A DNA stretch of 64,000 bases. It comes from Streptomyces rishiriensis. GTDB taxonomy: Bacteria > Actinomycetota > Actinomycetes > Streptomycetales > Streptomycetaceae. Under the pieces are notes generated by a model. That model saw nothing but the letters and a program-made list of their open reading frames with translations, made no database searches and was not told the origin of the DNA. The position numbers and the translations under genes are program-made. The stretch spans positions 1 through 64,000 of the forward strand of contig NZ_BEWA01000009.1 in the NCBI RefSeq assembly GCF_003112535.1, written 5' to 3'. The first letter of the stretch is position 1, and each line of letters begins with the position of its first letter. Shown one piece after another: positions 37,529-45,967 of this stretch.

Positions 37529-39720
37529 CGCTCGACCTCCCGCTGCCAGCCGCGCAGCCCGAAGTAGGGCACGCTCGCCTTGACCAGTGTCTCCTCGTAC
37601 TCCTCGTCGGGGTCGGACTGCGCGGTGATCGCACCGCCGACGCCGAAGCGGGCCGTGCCCTCGCGCACCACCGCGGTGCGGATCACGATGTTCAGATCGA
37701 GCGCGCCCGAGAACGACAGCCAGCCCAGGGCGCCCGAGTAGACACCCCGGGCCGTGCCCTCCAGCTCGTCGATGATCTCCATGGTCCGCTTCTTCGGGGC
37801 GCCGGTCATCGAGCCGCCCGGGAAGCAGGCGCGCACCGCCGAGAGCGCCGACTCGGTGCGCCGCAGCCGTCCGCGGACGGTGGACACCAGCTGGTGGACG
37901 GAGGAGTAGCTCTCGATCGCGAACGCGTGCGGCACGTGGACGCTGCCCGGAACGCACACCGAGTTGAGATCGTGCCGGACCAGGTCGACGATCATCAGGT
38001 TCTCGGCGCGGTCCTTGCGGGAGGACCGCAGCTCCTCCCGCAGCGCCGTGTCCTCCTCGGGCGTCGCGCCGCGCGGGCGGGTGCCCTTGATGGGCCGTGA
38101 CTCCACGATGCGGCTCTCGTCCACCCGCAGGAACGTCTCCGGCGAGGAGCACAGCACCTCGACGTCCCCGGCGCGCAGGTAGGCGCCGCGGGGCACCGCG
38201 CTGATGGTGCGCATCCGGGTGTAGGCGGGCAGTCCCGCGCCCACGCCGGACAGTTCGGCGCTGTTGGTGAGGCAGATCTCGTAGCTCTCGCCGTCGGTGA
38301 TGAGGCGTTGGCTCTCCTTGATCTTCGCGAGGTACGCGTCGCGTCCGTCGCGCAGGCCCAGCAGCCGCTCCGACACCGGACCCGGCGCGTAGGCGGCGGC
38401 CCGGCCCGGACCGGCCGCGCTCATCGCCGCCGGAGCCACGGGCGCGCTCCGCGCGGTGAGCGACGCCGGGACGTCCCGGCTCCCGCCCGCGCGGCGGCCG
38501 CCCTCGCCCTCGCGGTTGTCGTCGGTGTCGGCCTCGTAGGCGTCGTTGTCGTCCACGGGAACCAGCCGGCAGGCCAGGGCGACGCCGCGCTGGTGATCGA
38601 AGACGGTGAACGCGCGGGTGTGCAGGAACCACGCCTCGGGCTCCGGCGAGGCGTGCCGCTCGTCCCCCGTGGTGAGCGCCTTCAGCTCGTACCCGAACCA
38701 CCCCACCAGACCGCCGCGGAACGGCATGCTCCAGTCCGCGGGCGCCGTGACCTCCACGGCGTCGACGATCTCCTCCAGGAGAGCGAAGACGTCGCCCGTC
38801 ACCTCCTCGGTGCGGCCGGGGCCGCGCAGGGTGAGGCGGCGCCCGGCCAGGTCGTAGCCGAGGACGACGTCGCCCTGCTCGCCCCAGGAGCCCATCAGCG
38901 AGTACCGGGAGCCGGGGTGCTCGCTGCCCTCGGAGTCGAGCCAGAAGGCGTAGGGGCGGCCGGCACAGTGCCGGTGGAAGAAGTCCGCGGGCGTGTCCGG
39001 CGTGGTGAAGGCCTCGGCTTCCAGACGCATCCGCAGCGAGCCGCCCGCCCTGCGGAACGCCGCCACGGACGCGGGCTCCCCGGCCGCGGCGCCGGTCGCG
39101 TCCCCGGCGGCCGGGGAGGCGGGGGGCGGCGCGCCGTCCCCGGCGTGGTGACGGACGGCGAGCGCGACGAAGTTGGCGAGCAGGCCGTGCCCGCCGGCCG
39201 ACTCGACGGACTCGGGATGGAACTGCACGCCCCACACCGGCCGGGAACGGTGCGCGACGGCCATGACCAGCCCGTCCCGGGTCCAGGCGGTGCGCTCCAG
39301 CGTGTCCGGCAGATCGGTGCTGACCAGCGAGTGGTAGCGCACCACCGGCAGGTCCTGCGGCAGCCCCGCGAACAGGCCGGTGCCCAGGTGGGCGACCGTG
39401 TCGACGACACCGTGCGCGGGGGTGGGCGCGTGGACCGTGCGCCCGCCGAAGAACTCGGCTATCCCCTGATGCCCCAGGCACACGCCGAGCAGCGGCAGTC
39501 CGCAGCGCGCGATGATCTCGCGGCAGACGCCGAAGTCGGCTTCCCGCGAGGGCCGTCCGGGGCCGGGCGAGAGGACGACGGCGCCGCACTCGTCGAGCGG
39601 CAGGGCGTCGTAGCGGACCGTGTTCGGCAGCACGAGCGGCTGCACACCGGTCACTTCGTACAGGTACTGCGCGATGTTGAGGGTGAAGGAGTCGAAGTTG
39701 TCGATGATGAGGACCTTCAC
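37525..39720 (-). CDS. papA: Aminodeoxychorismate synthase, fused PabA-PabB type (PapA), copy 1
   Basis: 731-residue enzyme making 4-amino-4-deoxychorismate from chorismate and glutamine. N-terminal class I glutaminase: nucleophile C81 in GVCLGHQG, His/Glu in FHPES. C-terminal chorismate-binding domain (about 275-725) with [10 protein letters not shown]545 is the residue that marks aminodeoxychorismate rather than anthranilate synthases (PIAGT). Glutaminase-first order also fits PabAB/PapA. A low-complexity insert of about 60 residues (about 390-450) interrupts the synthase half and is absent from copy 2. GTG start overlapping the chorismate mutase stop as GTGA. Confidence 0.92.
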   Translation of the reverse strand: MKVLIIDNFDSFTLNIAQYLYEVTGVQPLVLPNTVRYDALPLDECGAVVLSPGPGRPSREADFGVCREIIARCGLPLLGVCLGHQGIAEFFGGRTVHAPTPAHGVVDTVAHLGTGLFAGLPQDLPVVRYHSLVSTDLPDTLERTAWTRDGLVMAVAHRSRPVWGVQFHPESVESAGGHGLLANFVALAVRHHAGDGAPPPASPAAGDATGAAAGEPASVAAFRRAGGSLRMRLEAEAFTTPDTPADFFHRHCAGRPYAFWLDSEGSEHPGSRYSLMGSWGEQGDVVLGYDLAGRRLTLRGPGRTEEVTGDVFALLEEIVDAVEVTAPADWSMPFRGGLVGWFGYELKALTTGDERHASPEPEAWFLHTRAFTVFDHQRGVALACRLVPVDDNDAYEADTDDNREGEGGRRAGGSRDVPASLTARSAPVAPAAMSAAGPGRAAAYAPGPVSERLLGLRDGRDAYLAKIKESQRLITDGESYEICLTNSAELSGVGAGLPAYTRMRTISAVPRGAYLRAGDVEVLCSSPETFLRVDESRIVESRPIKGTRPRGATPEEDTALREELRSSRKDRAENLMIVDLVRHDLNSVCVPGSVHVPHAFAIESYSSVHQLVSTVRGRLRRTESALSAVRACFPGGSMTGAPKKRTMEIIDELEGTARGVYSGALGWLSFSGALDLNIVIRTAVVREGTARFGVGGAITAQSDPDEEYEETLVKASVPYFGLRGWQREVER

Positions 39721-40052
39721 CGGTCTTCGGCTCCGTTCAGTTCCGCCATCAGCACGTCCTCCTGGGCACACGTCTCGGCCACGATCCGCTCGAAGAGGTC
39801 GCCGAGATACTCCTCGGGCAGGCCGTGGGCGGCCGCGTGCGCGCGGGCCCTGCCGACGACGAGCCCGACGCGCGAGGGCTGCATCATGGGGATCCCGTGC
39901 TCGGCCTTGAGCCGGGCGATGTCGAGGCAGAGGTCCATCCGCTCGACGATGAGCCCGAGCAGCCTGCGGTCCAGATCGTCGAGCCGGTCGCGCAGGGGGC
40001 CCAGCACCGTCGCCGCCTCGGCCTCGCCGGGCGCCGCACCAGACGTGATCAT
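39717..40052 (-). CDS. papB: 4-amino-4-deoxychorismate mutase-like, AroQ fold (PapB)
   Basis: 111-residue all-helical chorismate mutase. Seen: LRDRLDDLDRRLLGLIVERM, then ARLKAEHGIPMMQPSRV, with the catalytic Lys in RLKAEHG and the Arg after PS; the usual Glu after that Arg is Val here. In p-aminophenylalanine pathways this enzyme rearranges 4-amino-4-deoxychorismate to 4-amino-4-deoxyprephenate. Its place between the ligase genes and papA-papC supports that reaction. ATG 40052 lies one base after the upstream stop. Confidence 0.88.
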   Translation of the reverse strand: MITSGAAPGEAEAATVLGPLRDRLDDLDRRLLGLIVERMDLCLDIARLKAEHGIPMMQPSRVGLVVGRARAHAAAHGLPEEYLGDLFERIVAETCAQEDVLMAELNGAEDR

Positions 40053-40053
40053 C

Positions 40054-41316
40054 TCAGTCCTCTTCACTTTCGTCCCAGAAGAACGGGGCCTTGGCCCGGG
40101 TGGTGATGCGCGGCGCGGTCCCGGCGTCGACCGTGAGCCCGGCGAAGCGCGCTGATCCGATGACCTTGCGGAGGGTCTGGTGCCGGCCGAGGGCCGTGCG
40201 CGCCGCCTCACCCGTGAGCCCGCCGAGGGCGGCGCCGCGCAGGGTCAGCCGCAGCAGTCCCCGGCGGGAGCCGTGACCGACCTGGTAGCGGGCGTCCGGC
40301 GGCAGGCCGAGCGCGGTGTCGAACATGGAGCGGGTGACCAGGGTGCCGTCCAGGTTGGCCGACACGTCGTCGCGGGCCCCGATCCGCAGCACCCGGGCCG
40401 TGGAGCCGCAGGGGCAGTCGGCGGTCCGCAGGCTCGCGCGGTCGCCGACGAGATAGCGCACCAGCGCGGTGCCGGTCTCGGCCGGCACGGTGACCGCCAG
40501 CGCGCCCACGACCCCGTCCGGCAGCCGCCGGCCGTCCTCGTCGACGACCTCGGCGATCACCAGGTCCTCGTGCACATGGTGGTCGGCGCCGGTGAGGTGG
40601 GCGCACTGGAACCCGATGGGTCCGGTCTCGGTGGTGCTGTACGCGAAGGAGCGGACGGCGCAGCCGGCCTCGGCGAGCGCGTCGGCGGCCGGTCCGGACA
40701 TGCGCTCGCCGAGGTAGTACAGCGTGCGCAACCGCAGCATGGCCGCGGGGATCTCGGCCATCAGCCGCTCGACATAGCCCGGCAGGCCGACCATCGCGGT
40801 GACCCCGAGGTCGGCGATCAGTTCCGCGAGGTGGGGCGCGGGCATGGACGTCCCGGCCGGGAGCACGGCCGCGCCACGGCGGGAGAGCACCGCGTCCGCG
40901 AAGCCGAAGCCGCCGAACAGGTCGCCCGGAGCGAGCGAGTTGAGCACGAACGGGTTGTCGCCCAGTCCGTCGACGCACAGACCGCGCGCCCCGAGGGCCT
41001 CGACCCGCTCGTTGAAGGGACGGTCGTGCAGCAGGGTCCGCACCCGGCCCGAGGAGCCGCTCGAACGCAGCACCAGCCGGATGTCGCCCTCGGTGATGCG
41101 GTTCGGGGCGCCGGGCGCCACGCTCCACTCGGCGAGCTGGTCGCGGGTGGTAAGCGGGACCTGTTCCAGTCCTTCGGGGGTCAGCGAGTCCGCGTGGGGG
41201 CGCAGCGCCGTACAGGTCCGCGACCGGCGCACGGCGTCCCGCATGAGCGCCAGGTTGTCCGCCTGGACGCGCAGCAGCTCCGGGCGTGGCAGCGTGAGAT
41301 CCGCGAGGAGCCTCAC
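40054..41316 (-). CDS. PaaK-like (phenylacetate-CoA ligase family) adenylating enzyme
   Basis: 420-residue cytoplasmic acyl-adenylating enzyme. Seen: P-loop-like SSGSSGR (85-91), adenylate motif AYSTTETGPIG (about 203-213) and the Cys motif ADCPCGS near 283 found in many PaaK relatives. Its carboxylic acid is unknown; an arylamine acid from the neighbouring pathway is possible. It may make a CoA ester or load a carrier protein. GTG start overlaps the ATP-grasp stop (GTGA). Confidence 0.85.
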   Translation of the reverse strand: MRLLADLTLPRPELLRVQADNLALMRDAVRRSRTCTALRPHADSLTPEGLEQVPLTTRDQLAEWSVAPGAPNRITEGDIRLVLRSSGSSGRVRTLLHDRPFNERVEALGARGLCVDGLGDNPFVLNSLAPGDLFGGFGFADAVLSRRGAAVLPAGTSMPAPHLAELIADLGVTAMVGLPGYVERLMAEIPAAMLRLRTLYYLGERMSGPAADALAEAGCAVRSFAYSTTETGPIGFQCAHLTGADHHVHEDLVIAEVVDEDGRRLPDGVVGALAVTVPAETGTALVRYLVGDRASLRTADCPCGSTARVLRIGARDDVSANLDGTLVTRSMFDTALGLPPDARYQVGHGSRRGLLRLTLRGAALGGLTGEAARTALGRHQTLRKVIGSARFAGLTVDAGTAPRITTRAKAPFFWDESEED

Positions 41317-42563
41317 TGTTCCTCCATCCGTAGGGTGATGGCCCGGCAGGCCCGCTCGGCCGCCGCGGCGGCCGCCCCGGTGTCGGGGCCGACGGCGACG
41401 ATCTCGCCGAGCCGCTCCCAGCTCGCCGTCGCCGGGCGCACGGTGTCGCCGGGACCCGTCCAGACCCGCACGCTGTGCACGCCCGGCAGTGCGGCGGCCT
41501 CGGCCGTGCCGTCGACGGCGGCGACGCGGCCGGCGCGGTCCGCCAGCAGATAGCGCTTCACGGCCGCCGCGCCGAGCGGCCGCACCGGGGGCGGCAGCGG
41601 CAGCCCGCAGGCGTGGGCGAGCATGTCCGCCTCCATGTCCCGCCCGGTGACCAGCGTGAGGAGCGCCGGGATCTCGTCGCCGCCGGTGCGGGCGTGCGAC
41701 TCGACGAGGTGGACGCCCGTCTCGCCGACGATGACCTCGGTGTGAGCGGGGCCCTCGCACAGCCCGACGTGGTCGAGGAAGGCGGTGACGCGGTCGACGA
41801 CCGCCCGGCGCCGCCCGGCGTCGAGGTCGGCCGGGACGAGGTGGCCGGTCTCGACGAACGCGCCGCCGACGAGCTTGCGCACCACCGCCCGCACCTCGTG
41901 GGCGCCGCCGCGGCTGAACGTCTCGACGCTGAACTCCTCGCCGGCGGCGAAGGGTTCGACGAGATAGCCGGTCACGGGCAGCACCTCGTGGTACCGGTGG
42001 CCGTTGCGCAGCGTGTCCCGCACCCGCTGCCAGGCGTCGTCGAGGCCCTCGGGACCGTCGACCTTCAGCACGCCCAGGCTGGCGGAGCCGTCGACGGGCT
42101 TGAGGATCAGCGGCCAGCCGGCCGCCCCGGCGACCCGGAGCGCGTCCTCGGGGCCGTTCAGCCGGGCCCAGGGGGAGCGCAGCGAAGGGCTCTTGTCGAG
42201 CACCTCGTGGGTCCTGGCCTTGTCGCGCAGCAGCGCGGCGACCCCGGTGCCGGGCGCGGTCAGCCCCAGGTCCAGGGCGACCGCCTCGCTGGCCGCGCAC
42301 GCGGGTTCGTGGTTGCTGCACACTCCGGCGAAGCCGAACTCCTCGTGCAGTGCGCGGGCCGTGGCCACGACGCCGGGCACGTCGAGCAGGTCGGTGCGCA
42401 CCGAGCGCAGGCACAGCGGGTCCAGCGAGGCGTCGCTCATGGTGGGCGCCTGGAGGTGCACCACGTCCAGACCGAGGCCCAGGGCCTTGTCGACGACTCT
42501 GCGACTGCCGCTGAGCAGCAGGAGCACGGGACGGCGAGGGGCCGCGGGGGCGGGGGGTGTCAC
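41313..42563 (-). CDS. ATP-grasp carboxylate-amine ligase
   Basis: 416-residue ATP-grasp enzyme, likely joining a carboxylate (as acyl phosphate) to an amine, as in L-amino acid ligases. Seen: ATP-binding WPLILKPVDGSASLGV with K155, and the metal/phosphate region HLVESHARTGGDEIP near 292-306, where many relatives have EINAR or EINPR. So an Asn ligand position is His here. This is the only obvious amide-forming enzyme in the left operon, so it may make a dipeptide-like bond. GTG start coupled to the exporter stop. Confidence 0.85.
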   Translation of the reverse strand: MTPPAPAAPRRPVLLLLSGSRRVVDKALGLGLDVVHLQAPTMSDASLDPLCLRSVRTDLLDVPGVVATARALHEEFGFAGVCSNHEPACAASEAVALDLGLTAPGTGVAALLRDKARTHEVLDKSPSLRSPWARLNGPEDALRVAGAAGWPLILKPVDGSASLGVLKVDGPEGLDDAWQRVRDTLRNGHRYHEVLPVTGYLVEPFAAGEEFSVETFSRGGAHEVRAVVRKLVGGAFVETGHLVPADLDAGRRRAVVDRVTAFLDHVGLCEGPAHTEVIVGETGVHLVESHARTGGDEIPALLTLVTGRDMEADMLAHACGLPLPPPVRPLGAAAVKRYLLADRAGRVAAVDGTAEAAALPGVHSVRVWTGPGDTVRPATASWERLGEIVAVGPDTGAAAAAAERACRAITLRMEEQ

Positions 42564-43864
42564 AGGGCGTTCTCCCTCACGAGCGGAGAGCGGCGGGCGA
42601 GGGCGACGCAGTACTTCATGGCGAAGGACGCGACGAGGAAGAGGGCGCCGAGGGCCAGCCAGCCCCAGGAGCCGTGGGAGAGCAGGAGCCAGGTGAGGGC
42701 GAGCGGTCCGACCGCCTCGGCGATGGTGGAGCCGATGCCGAAGAAGCCCTGGTACTCGCCGTACCTGCCGTCCGCCACGAGCCGGAAGCTGATCTCGTTC
42801 ATGCTGGAGATCTGCCGGATCTCGCCGAAGGTGAGGACCGTGACCGCCAGCAGGAGCACCCCGCCCGCCGCCCAGGGCGAGGACGGCAGCCCGGACAGCG
42901 AGTACAGCGCCATGCCCGCGAACAGCAGCAGTCCGCCGACGCGCAGACTGCGCACACCGGCGTCGACGCTTGTCACCGTCTTCGAGGTCCGGTACTGCAG
43001 GGCCACCACCAGGCCGGTGTTGACGACGAAGACCGCGGCGATGGTCCACTCGGGTGCGTGGGTCTGCCGCACGATCCACAGGGGCAGCGCCACGTCGATC
43101 AACGGCACATGGAGCATCAGGATCAGATTGACGAGGCTGACGGCGGCGTAGCCGCGGTCGCGGAACACCCGCAGCGGCGAGCCCCCGACCTCCGCGGCCG
43201 CGACCTGCGCGACCGCGCTCCCGTCCGCCGGGGAGGCGGCCGCGGTGCGCAGCGTCCGCGGCACCTTGAGCAGCAGCGCCGCGGCGAGGAAGAACGACAG
43301 CCCGTCCAGGCCGAACGCCAGCCGGTAGGCGGTGTCGGTGTCCACGGCGATGACGAGGGCGCCCAGCGCCGCCCCCACCGCCAGACCGGCGTTGGCGGTC
43401 GCGATCAGCACCGCCCGTACCCGGGTGACCTGTTCGGGAGGGAACGAGCGGGCGATCAGGGCGGAGCGGGCGGACATGGCGCCCTGGGTGGAGACCGCCA
43501 GCAGACAGGCCCCCACGAAGAACAGCGGCACGCTGGAGGTCACCAGGTACAGGCAGAGGGACAGGCCGGCCAGCGCGAGCAGGGTGACGGCGACGGTGCG
43601 GGCCTCGAACCGGTCGGCGAGATGACCCACGGGCACGCTCAGCACCATGGCCAGCAGCCATGAGGCGGTGAGCGCGGCCCCGTAGGTGACCGGTTCCAGT
43701 CCGATCACCCGGGTGAAGTACAGCGCCGCGCAGACGTAGAACAGGCCGTCGCCGAAGTAGGTGACGAAGTGCGACACGGCGAGGGGGCGCACCAGCGGCC
43801 CCAGCGCCGGGCCGGGCGGACCGGGGTCCTGCGCCGCGGCCGGCGAGGTGGATTGCTCAGTCAC
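42560..43864 (-). CDS. MFS transporter, probable cluster exporter
   Basis: 434-residue membrane protein with about 12 hydrophobic segments. The loop after helix 2 reads GHLADRFEART, a typical MFS A-motif, and an ARSALIARSF-type loop follows. It lies in the middle of the biosynthetic operon, between a ligase and the oxoamine synthase, so export of the product or a toxic intermediate is likely. GTG start in an 8-bp overlap (GTGACTGA) with the upstream gene. Confidence 0.9.
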   Translation of the reverse strand: MTEQSTSPAAAQDPGPPGPALGPLVRPLAVSHFVTYFGDGLFYVCAALYFTRVIGLEPVTYGAALTASWLLAMVLSVPVGHLADRFEARTVAVTLLALAGLSLCLYLVTSSVPLFFVGACLLAVSTQGAMSARSALIARSFPPEQVTRVRAVLIATANAGLAVGAALGALVIAVDTDTAYRLAFGLDGLSFFLAAALLLKVPRTLRTAAASPADGSAVAQVAAAEVGGSPLRVFRDRGYAAVSLVNLILMLHVPLIDVALPLWIVRQTHAPEWTIAAVFVVNTGLVVALQYRTSKTVTSVDAGVRSLRVGGLLLFAGMALYSLSGLPSSPWAAGGVLLLAVTVLTFGEIRQISSMNEISFRLVADGRYGEYQGFFGIGSTIAEAVGPLALTWLLLSHGSWGWLALGALFLVASFAMKYCVALARRSPLVRENAL

Positions 43865-45122
43865 GGGCGTCGGGCTCCTGACCGCTTCCGTAGTGCCCGC
43901 TCTCCTCGAGCGTGTCCGCGAGAAGGGTCAGATCCTCCTCACCGTGCAGTGCGGACAGGGCGAACCGCAGCAGGGACCGGCCCTGCGCCACCGTCGGGTA
44001 GAACGCGGGGAGCATGATCACTCCGCGCTCCTTGAGCCGCCGCACGGTGCGCAGCCCCTCCTCCTCGGTGGCGAACACCGCCCCGCGCACCGGCGTGCGG
44101 AGCCCGGCGTTGGACAGCTTGCCGCCGGTCAGTTCGTCGAGCCGGGCCGCGTTCGCCCACAACTTCCCCTGCAGCAGGGTGATCTCGGGAGAGAGGTGGA
44201 TGCGGGCCGCCGCGACGTTGGCGGCCATCATGGGCACCATCACCGAGTGGCCGAAGACCAGCGGATTGGCGAGCTTCCTGACGACGGCGACGTCCTCGGC
44301 GGACGCGACGAGGAGGAAGCCGCCCGAACCGCCGAAGCCCTTGGACAGGGAGCCGGCCAGGACGACGTTGTACGGGAGCTTGCCCCCCAGGGCGTCGAAG
44401 GCGTAACCGCAGCCCCCGGCGCCGTCGATGGAGATGCCGTGGGCGTCGTCGACGTAGAGGTATCCGCCGGCCGCCGCCGTCCGCTGCGCCAGATCATGGA
44501 CGGGCACCAGGCCGTTCATCGAGCCCACCCCGTCCACCAGCAGGACCGGGGTGCGTCCCGCCTCGGTCGCCCGGTGCAACGACTCCTCCACCGAGGCGGG
44601 GTCGTCGGAGCGGAACCGGTCGACCGGGCCGAACTGCTCGAAGATTCCCCGCAGCACCTGCATCGAGGCGTGCGCGGTCCGGTCGACGAACAGATGCGGT
44701 CCGCCCTGGACGGGGTAGCTGGGCAGTGACCCCGACGCCAGGAGCGGCAGCACGCCGAGATGGACGTTGCTGGTGGAGGTGAACACACAGGGGGTGGCGC
44801 CCGGGTAGACGCGCCCCAGCAGTTCCTCCAGCTCGGGCAGATAGGACGGCCGCATGCGGTTGCGCGAGGACGACAGGTGGACGCCGAAGCGGCCGACGGC
44901 CTCGACCACGGCCTGCGACAGGGCGGGGTGCGACTCCAGCCCGAGGTAGGAGCAGGAGACGAACTCCGTGGCCGTGGTGCCGTCCTGGAGGGTGACGCGC
45001 TTGCGGTCGCGGGAGACCACGGTGTGTCCGGTCAGCCCCTCGGCGAAACACTGGTCCAGGGCGGAGGACGTGCGGTCCCTGCGGGTGGTCAGCCAGTTCT
45101 GCGATGTCGGGGACGCGCTCAC
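43857..45122 (-). CDS. Alpha-oxoamine synthase family PLP enzyme (BioF/KBL-like)
   Basis: 421-residue fold-type I PLP enzyme. Members condense an amino acid with an acyl thioester, with loss of CO2, to give an alpha-aminoketone. Seen: SYLGLESHPALS (58-69), the cofactor Asp/His in VDDAHGISIDG (about 224-234), and the Schiff-base lysine K261 in SLSKGFGGSGG. The usual NHAS motif is TAHAS (149-153), and the segment LSSSRNRMRPSYLPELEE differs from BioF, so it is not a clear biotin enzyme. It could use a CoA or carrier-bound acyl group made by nearby ligases. Start overlaps the methyltransferase stop. Confidence 0.85.
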   Translation of the reverse strand: MSASPTSQNWLTTRRDRTSSALDQCFAEGLTGHTVVSRDRKRVTLQDGTTATEFVSCSYLGLESHPALSQAVVEAVGRFGVHLSSSRNRMRPSYLPELEELLGRVYPGATPCVFTSTSNVHLGVLPLLASGSLPSYPVQGGPHLFVDRTAHASMQVLRGIFEQFGPVDRFRSDDPASVEESLHRATEAGRTPVLLVDGVGSMNGLVPVHDLAQRTAAAGGYLYVDDAHGISIDGAGGCGYAFDALGGKLPYNVVLAGSLSKGFGGSGGFLLVASAEDVAVVRKLANPLVFGHSVMVPMMAANVAAARIHLSPEITLLQGKLWANAARLDELTGGKLSNAGLRTPVRGAVFATEEEGLRTVRRLKERGVIMLPAFYPTVAQGRSLLRFALSALHGEEDLTLLADTLEESGHYGSGQEPDARD

Positions 45123-45967
45123 GGGGTTCCCTCCTGGTCGGCACGGCGGGCGACCGTGATCCTCGGTTCTCCGGCGGTGTCGACGAAGGTGGTCACGTCG
45201 TCGAAGGCGTCGCCGCGCAGGAGCTCGCGCACCTGCTCGGGCTGCGCCCGGTCGTGTTCGAGCGCCAGCCGCCCGCCGGGGCGCAGCGCCGCCGCGGCGA
45301 GGACGGCGATCCGGCGGATCAGGTCCAGCCCGTCGGCGCCGCTGTAGACGGCGGCCCGCGGCTGGTGCTCGGACCACTCGGGCAGCAGCCGCACCTCGGG
45401 GGAGACGTACGGCGGGTTCGCGACGACCAGGTCGGTCCGGCCGTCGTAGGCGTCGAGGCAGCCCGGCTCCGTGAGGTCGGCGGCGTGCACGGCGACCGTG
45501 CCCAGGACGGCCTCGTGGCGCGCCACGTTGCGCCGCAGGTACTGCAGACAGGTGTCGTCCCGCTCCACGCACGTCACCCTCGCGTCGGGGCGACGCCGCG
45601 ACAGGGCGAGGCCGAGCGCTCCGACGCCCGAGCACAGGTCGAGCGCGACGCCGTCGCGCGGCAGCGTCCCGTCCTGGGCCGCCCACGCCACCAGCGCGGT
45701 GCTCTCGTGCCGGGGCACGAACACCCCGCTGCCGACGACGAGTTCGAGCCCGTCGAACTCGACGGAACCGATGATGTGCCCGAGCGGGATGCGTCGGCAG
45801 CGCTCGGCCACGGCGGCCTCGAAGCGGGCCACGGCCGCCGCCGTCCCTCCGGCGAGGAAGCGCTCCTGCAGAGCGGCGAGGTCTCCTTCGACGTCCCACA
45901 CGCCCGCCTCGGCCAGACGCGCGCGGGCCTCGTCGTGGACGGACCGGATGCGCTCCGCCGTCGTCAT
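45119..45967 (-). CDS. PrmC/HemK-like SAM methyltransferase
   Basis: 282-residue class I methyltransferase. Motif I: ALDLCSGVGALGLAL (about 108-122). Motif IV: NPPY (184-187), the hallmark of N-methylation of amide, amine or aryl-amine nitrogen. It resembles PrmC (RRIPLGHIIGSVEFDG, GVFVPRHEST), but the PrmC signature PRPETE has become PRHEST, so it probably does not act on release factors. N-methylation of a pathway intermediate is a reasonable inference. ATG start overlaps the oxidase stop as ATGA. Confidence 0.85.
   Translation of the reverse strand: MTTAERIRSVHDEARARLAEAGVWDVEGDLAALQERFLAGGTAAAVARFEAAVAERCRRIPLGHIIGSVEFDGLELVVGSGVFVPRHESTALVAWAAQDGTLPRDGVALDLCSGVGALGLALSRRRPDARVTCVERDDTCLQYLRRNVARHEAVLGTVAVHAADLTEPGCLDAYDGRTDLVVANPPYVSPEVRLLPEWSEHQPRAAVYSGADGLDLIRRIAVLAAAALRPGGRLALEHDRAQPEQVRELLRGDAFDDVTTFVDTAGEPRITVARRADQEGTP

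Noticed and set aside
37525-39720. Anthranilate or phenazine-type (TrpE-TrpG/PhzE) synthase
   Set aside because: The glutaminase domain comes first and the motif is PIKGT rather than PIAGT, so aminodeoxychorismate synthase fits better.
43857-45122. Biotin gene bioF, with the cluster making a biotin antimetabolite such as a stravidin
   Set aside because: The sequence departs from BioF at the NHAS motif, no other biotin or streptavidin gene is present, and a PKS is. I keep only the wider oxoamine synthase call.
45119-45967. Housekeeping release-factor methyltransferase PrmC
   Set aside because: The PRPETE signature is changed and the gene is embedded in a coupled biosynthetic operon.
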